From DASXMR01 sp036495525 (lineage in GTDB: Bacteria > Actinomycetota > Actinomycetes > Streptosporangiales > Streptosporangiaceae): DNA of 8,983 nucleotides. Below, piece by piece: positions 7,201-8,983 of the stretch (within the stretch, counting starts at the first letter, position 1; every line of letters begins with the position of its first letter). The notes beneath the pieces are model-generated. The model was not told the DNA's origin, made no database searches, and was given only the letters and a program-made list of their open reading frames with translations. Position numbers and translations under genes: made by a program. The stretch covers positions 1 through 8,983 of the forward strand of contig DASXMR010000145.1 in NCBI GenBank assembly GCA_036495525.1, written 5' to 3'.

Positions 7201-7899
7201 GGTCAGCGCGCCGAGTTCGCGCGCAGCCGCGGCCGGCCCCGCAGCGGCGAGGGCGGCAGGCACGGCACCCTTGCGGCAGCCGGTAAGGATCACCCAGTGC
7301 CCGTCGTGCGCGCCGGCCAGGGCATCCAGGTCGTAGACAGGGCGGCCTTTCTCCCGGCCAGCCAGCTGAGCCTCGCTGATGACCTTGCACAGCCGCGCGT
7401 ACCCCTCTTTATCGCGGGCCAGCACCAGCAGGTGACTGCCGCACGGATCAGGAACGCCCGTCTGGCCGCCAGGCAGGTCCAGGCTAAGCTCAGCCCCGAA
7501 GACCGTCCCGACCCTGATGCCCGTGCTGTCCTGCAGCCTGGCCGCCGCCTGGGCGAACTGGGGAACCCCGTACATGCCGTCGTGATCGGTGATGGCGAGC
7601 GCCGACAGGCCGCGTTCTGCCGCCTCGGCGACCAGGTCCTCAGGACTGGAGGCACCGTCGAGGAAGCTGTACGACGAATGGCAGTGCAGCTCGGCCCACG
7701 CTTCCGGTTGCCCGTCTGGCACCGGCAGCCGGGTAACGGGCCGGTACCTCGTTCGCCGGTCTCGGCCATTCTGCTGGCGGCCGGGCTGAGCGGGCTGGCC
7801 GGGCTGAGCGGGCTGGCCGGGCTGAGCGGCGTGCTGACCTCCCCAGGACAAGCGCCGCTCGAATTCCCGCCACGGCACAGGCGGGTTGTTCCATCCGAT
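4270..7899 (-). CDS. dnaE2: Error-prone DNA polymerase DnaE2 (ImuC), translesion synthesis
   Basis: Predicted 1209-residue C-family DNA polymerase that copies damaged templates and drives damage-induced mutation. Counting from the GTG at 7878: the PHP domain has LHCHSSYSFLDG (64-75), ITDHDG (96-101) and GNVHYA (268-273). The catalytic palm has CQGRGSAANS (422-431), PDIDLD (463-468) with the two metal-binding aspartates (466, 468), and KFDLLGL (606-612) with the third (608). The fingers carry LIRPGPIQGGS and SYGFPESHA. An HhH module (about 978-1030) and an OB fold (about 1112-1185) follow. The protein ends soon after the OB fold, without the replicative tau-binding tail, as in DnaE2. Start: conserved GWNNPPVPW lies upstream of the GTG and begins at ATC 7899, eight bases after a GGAGG core; the GTG lacks a site. 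Odd: a Pro/Gly/Ser repeat tract (about 873-973) and a QPAQPG repeat near the N-terminus. No imuA' or imuB is in the window. Confidence 0.93.
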   Translation of the reverse strand: MGWNNPPVPWREFERRLSWGGQHAAQPGQPAQPGQPAQPGRQQNGRDRRTRYRPVTRLPVPDGQPEAWAELHCHSSYSFLDGASSPEDLVAEAAERGLSALAITDHDGMYGVPQFAQAAARLQDSTGIRVGTVFGAELSLDLPGGQTGVPDPCGSHLLVLARDKEGYARLCKVISEAQLAGREKGRPVYDLDALAGAHDGHWVILTGCRKGAVPAALAAAGPAAAARELGALTDMFGRGNVVVELSGHNQPDDDERNDALFELARGTGTPVIATGNVHYAAPVDARLGQALAAIRARSSLAEMDGWLAASGGAYLRSGAEMRRRLRHYPGVFERTIELAGECAFDFSVIAPKLPDFPVEPGFPSEAAWLRELVRRKAPARYGPPDAELQPGAHAQLARELDVIIGLGFPGYFLIVHDIVEFCESNRILCQGRGSAANSAVCYALGITSVDPVRHGLLFERFLSAGRDGPPDIDLDIEHQRREEVIQYVYDKYGRDRAAQVANVISYRPRMALRDAGRALGYSPAEQDAWARQVGPRQYAPGQLIPPDAGVPPAVTALAARMQRLPRHLGIHSGGMVICDRPVGEVCPVEWARMPGRTVLQWDKDDCAYTGLVKFDLLGLGMLTALRDCFELIEEQHGVRWSLHSIPQEDPGVYDMLCAADTVGVFQVESRAQMATLPRLRPREFYDLVVEVALIRPGPIQGGSVHPYMRRRRGDETPELPHPSMKRALGKTLGVPLFQEQMMQIAIDCAGFSPAESDKLRQAMSSKRAPERIEELRARLLGGMTERDIPVEIAEDIYAKILAFSSYGFPESHAISFAYLVYASAWLKCYYPAAFTAALLRAQPMGFYAPASLISDVRRHGVEVRGVDVNASGVLATLEKAEGTSGMNEQLTASPVPPASSPPGELPARTGPAGRVPPAGSPSGEPPARTGPAALPGGSISPAGPPSGEPSLSASPPSGEPFPAGPGAFDGPPSGGLPVAGQPVIRVGLAEVRNLGKAAAEAIVAGQPYADLEDFARRTELSVPAMEALATAGAFGCFGIGRREALWAAGAAATIRDGQLPGTTSGLRAPALRPMTAAEETFADLWATGTYGTHPLEHIRDMLDARGVLPTSALATMQDGDTVTVGGLVTHRQQPGTAGGVVFLSLEDETGMANVICPPQVWARFRRLGMEASALVVHGRIERLDGAVSLLAERLRRLRVVAAARSRDFR
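4960..5262 (-). repeat. Repeat tract in dnaE2 encoding a Pro/Gly/Ser-rich linker
   Basis: About 100 codons of low-complexity repeats within dnaE2. At protein level, units of the form PSGEP or PPGEL followed by PARTGPA or PAGP recur about five times. At DNA level, GGTTCCCCGGACGGCGGAC occurs at 5021-5039 and again at 5054-5072 (33-base spacing). A 50-base segment at 5108-5157 recurs at 5168-5217 (60-base spacing, 43 of 50 identical by eye). The reading frame is kept throughout. It lies between the fingers/DVNASG region and the HhH module. Confidence 0.8.
7781..7829 (-). repeat. 18-bp tandem repeat near the 5' end of dnaE2
   Basis: On the plus strand CCGGGCTGAGCGGGCTGG occurs at 7781-7798 and, identically, at 7799-7816, with a 13-base partial copy to 7829. 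In the protein it reads as repeated QPAQPG between the conserved N-terminal segment and the PHP domain. The unit is a multiple of three, so copy-number change keeps the frame. Confidence 0.85.
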
Positions 7900-7905
7900 G
7901 GCTGT

Positions 7906-7916
7906 CCCCTCCCCTC
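7906..7916 (-). promoter_or_regulatory. Ribosome binding site that decides the dnaE2 start
   Basis: Reading leftward, GAGGGGAGGGG (7916-7906) contains GGAGG (7912-7908), eight bases before the ATC at 7899 and 29 bases before the GTG at 7878. This spacing fits initiation at the ATC. No second Shine-Dalgarno is seen nearer the GTG. A small stem-loop, CGATC/GATCG (7916-7930), lies just upstream. Confidence 0.6.
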
Positions 7917-7935
7917 GATCTCAGGGATCGTTCCT

Positions 7936-8044
7936 GCGGCTGGCGCGTCCTCTTCCCGGTCCCTCCGCCACGCACTCCCGCAGCCGGCGTGTCCTCCTCC
8001 CCCGGCCTCCCGTCACGTCACTCCCGCGGCTGGCTTGTTCCTGA
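7936..8044. repeat. About 45-bp imperfect tandem repeat spanning the end of the nucleotidyltransferase gene and the dnaE2 leader
   Basis: Three units start with GC(A/G)G(C/T)(C/T)GGC: 7936-7979, 7980-8025 and a truncated copy from 8026. The first two share GCGTCCTC/GTGTCCTC, a C-rich middle and the end CACTCCC or TCACTCCC. The third unit contains the last codons of the upstream gene and its TGA sits at the unit junction, so the others look like duplicated and diverged copies of its 3' end. The minus strand here is purine-rich (GGGAGG, GGGGGAGGAGG). Confidence 0.55.
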
Positions 8045-8629
8045 CTGCGGTCGCTCTCGTTTCGCCGCGGCCAGATGTTCCAGCTCGTCTGCACGCCGGT
8101 GGTCCTTGGGCCGGCCGACCGCCCGGCGCATGCAGATGAGATCGCTGAGCGCGAGGTACCGGACGACAAGACCGTCATCGGCGACAGCTAGCAGGCTGCG
8201 CGGGATGAAGTCGGCCACCGGCAAGTCCCCCCACGGCAGCGCCGGGGTGCAGCAGTCGCCGCTGGCACCTGGCGAAGCGAACAAGACCTTCGGCAGCGCG
8301 AATGCATCCGCCGTGCAGGGAATCGGCGCGCCATCGTCATCGGAAAGCCGCGCGCCGACCGCGGCAAATGCGGCAGCCAGTCTGGGCGCCTGACCCGCGC
8401 CGCCGTCCCAGAGCAGGTCGAGATCGCCGGTGAGCTCGCTGGAACCGTGCATGATGCCTGCCACCTGGCCGATCATCGTCACGGCGGCGCCGGCCTGATG
8501 CAGGGCACGGAGCAGGGGAAAGGGATCGAATCCGATGGCGTCGTCGGTCCCGATGGTGCCGTCGACATCATCGGCCTGCTGATGGGACCGGCCAGCCGCC
8601 ACTCTGCCGTGAGTGACTTCTGCGGTCAT
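8018..8629 (-). CDS. Nucleotidyltransferase-like protein (AbiEii/MNT-type fold)
   Basis: Predicted 203-residue protein from ATG 8629. Seen: VTMIGQVAGIMHGSSELTGDLDLLWD in the first third. This is the nucleotidyltransferase core, with HGS (residues 61-63) and the metal-binding pair D69 and D71 in DLDL. A middle region carries LPKVLFASP and LPWGDLPVADF, and near the C-terminus are LALSDLICMRRAVGRPKDHRRADELEHL, the helix with GRPKD typical of this small NTase group. Members transfer NMP groups or resemble AbiEii toxins; the substrate is unknown. The frame is open further, to GTG 8830 (270 residues in all); that extension is Arg-rich, not recognisable and lacks a ribosome site, while GGTGGGA sits right before ATG 8629. 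The start is therefore uncertain. No AbiEi-type antitoxin gene is adjacent. It precedes dnaE2 by about 120 bases and follows the HNH gene on the same strand. Confidence 0.72.
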   Translation of the reverse strand: MTAEVTHGRVAAGRSHQQADDVDGTIGTDDAIGFDPFPLLRALHQAGAAVTMIGQVAGIMHGSSELTGDLDLLWDGGAGQAPRLAAAFAAVGARLSDDDGAPIPCTADAFALPKVLFASPGASGDCCTPALPWGDLPVADFIPRSLLAVADDGLVVRYLALSDLICMRRAVGRPKDHRRADELEHLAAAKRERPQSGTSQPRE

Positions 8630-8842
8630 TCCCACCGCCGCGACCAGCCTGGTCAGGGCCTGATCTGTCACCTCGCGCTCCGCGCGGCCAGGCCGGTCAG
8701 TCCCCCACGCGATGCCGCGACGGCCCCGGCACCGGGCGGTCTGGACGACCCCCAGGACACCAAGCAGCCCGGCATACGTCTTGTGCTCGGTCCTGTCGTC
8801 ATCAAGCCATCGCTTCCTTACTTCGTGCACCGAGGTCGCCGG

Positions 8843-8983
8843 CTACACCGGGTGGGCGTCGGGCGTGACGGTGTAACTGCGCCCGGAGGGGGTGGTCCAG
8901 GTAAAGGTGCCGTGACCAGGAACCTGGCTGAGCTTCCAGCCGGCGTGGTGCTTGACGAGATGGTGAGTTCGGCAGAGCCCGCC
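8843..8983 (-). CDS. HNH endonuclease of the DUF222/13E12 type, C-terminal fragment (5' end outside window)
   Basis: Seen: the minus frame is open from the window edge to TAG at 8845-8843, giving 46 residues. It begins GGLCRTHHLVKHHAGWKL, the end of an HNH nuclease domain (C-x-x-H-H followed by the conserved K and GW). It ends with FTWTTPSGRSYTVTPDAHPV, matching the usual W-x-x-P-x-G-x-x-Y tail of DUF222/13E12-type proteins. Family knowledge: these occur in many copies in actinobacterial genomes, often on mobile or repeated segments; a nuclease role is presumed. The N-terminal DUF222 part lies beyond the window. The stop is 12 bases before the GTG that opens the longer reading of the nucleotidyltransferase gene. 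Confidence 0.82.
   Translation of the reverse strand, partial: GGLCRTHHLVKHHAGWKLSQVPGHGTFTWTTPSGRSYTVTPDAHPV

Noticed and set aside
5323..8139. A 938-codon open frame on the plus strand, opposite dnaE2
   Set aside because: It is a mirror frame of a high-GC gene. The translation is Arg/Ala/Gly/Gln-rich without domains, while the opposite strand shows every DnaE2 motif.
8018..8830. A toxin-antitoxin or abortive-infection (AbiE) system
   Set aside because: The NTase core resembles AbiEii-type proteins, but no AbiEi-like antitoxin or other partner gene is adjacent in the window.

Overview
The window reads as chromosomal DNA from a high-GC actinomycete. GC is very high with G/C at most third codon positions. 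The gene families point the same way: a DnaE2-type error-prone polymerase, an actinobacterial PAPS-fold sulfotransferase-like protein, and the C-terminus of a DUF222/13E12-type HNH endonuclease. Genus cannot be fixed from the sequence; a Streptosporangiales- or Streptomyces-like lineage is a guess. No tRNA, rRNA, CRISPR array, insertion sequence or prophage gene is visible.

Left part (1-2730): the 3' end of a type-B carboxylesterase gene (+), two hairpins, then a sulfotransferase-family gene (+). That gene runs 21 bases into the convergent 3' end of a MarR-family regulator (-). The MarR gene is divergent from a small NAD(P)-binding (NmrA/BLVRB-like) reductase gene (+). Between these two lies an AT-rich inverted repeat (1908-1940, 11 of 12 positions paired) that covers the regulator's start codon and a perfect TATAAT. 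This is a self-contained MarR/reductase divergon, most likely a response to a small redox-active or aromatic ligand. A 13-bp perfect hairpin (2673-2702) closes the reductase gene and probably also the convergent gene beyond it.

Middle (2731-4269): two minus-strand genes. One encodes a secreted 181-residue protein of unknown function with a Sec signal peptide and two cysteines. The other encodes an SRPBCC (START-like) ligand-binding protein that looks leaderless. They are separated by about 320 bases without a convincing gene. A repeat- and hairpin-containing spacer follows.

Right part (4270-8983), all on the minus strand in the transcriptional order HNH endonuclease tail, nucleotidyltransferase-like protein, dnaE2. 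The dnaE2 gene is the main content. It encodes a translesion polymerase with PHP, catalytic, HhH and OB modules all recognisable. It is unusual in three ways: the conserved N-terminus GWNNPPVPW begins at an ATC codon with an ideally placed Shine-Dalgarno; a roughly 100-residue Pro/Gly/Ser repeat tract sits between the polymerase core and the HhH module; and an 18-bp tandem repeat lies near the 5' end. No imuA'/imuB partner and no LexA-type box is seen in the window.

No wholly new multi-gene system is evident. The best leads are the non-AUG dnaE2 start, its repeat insertion, and the MarR/reductase operator.
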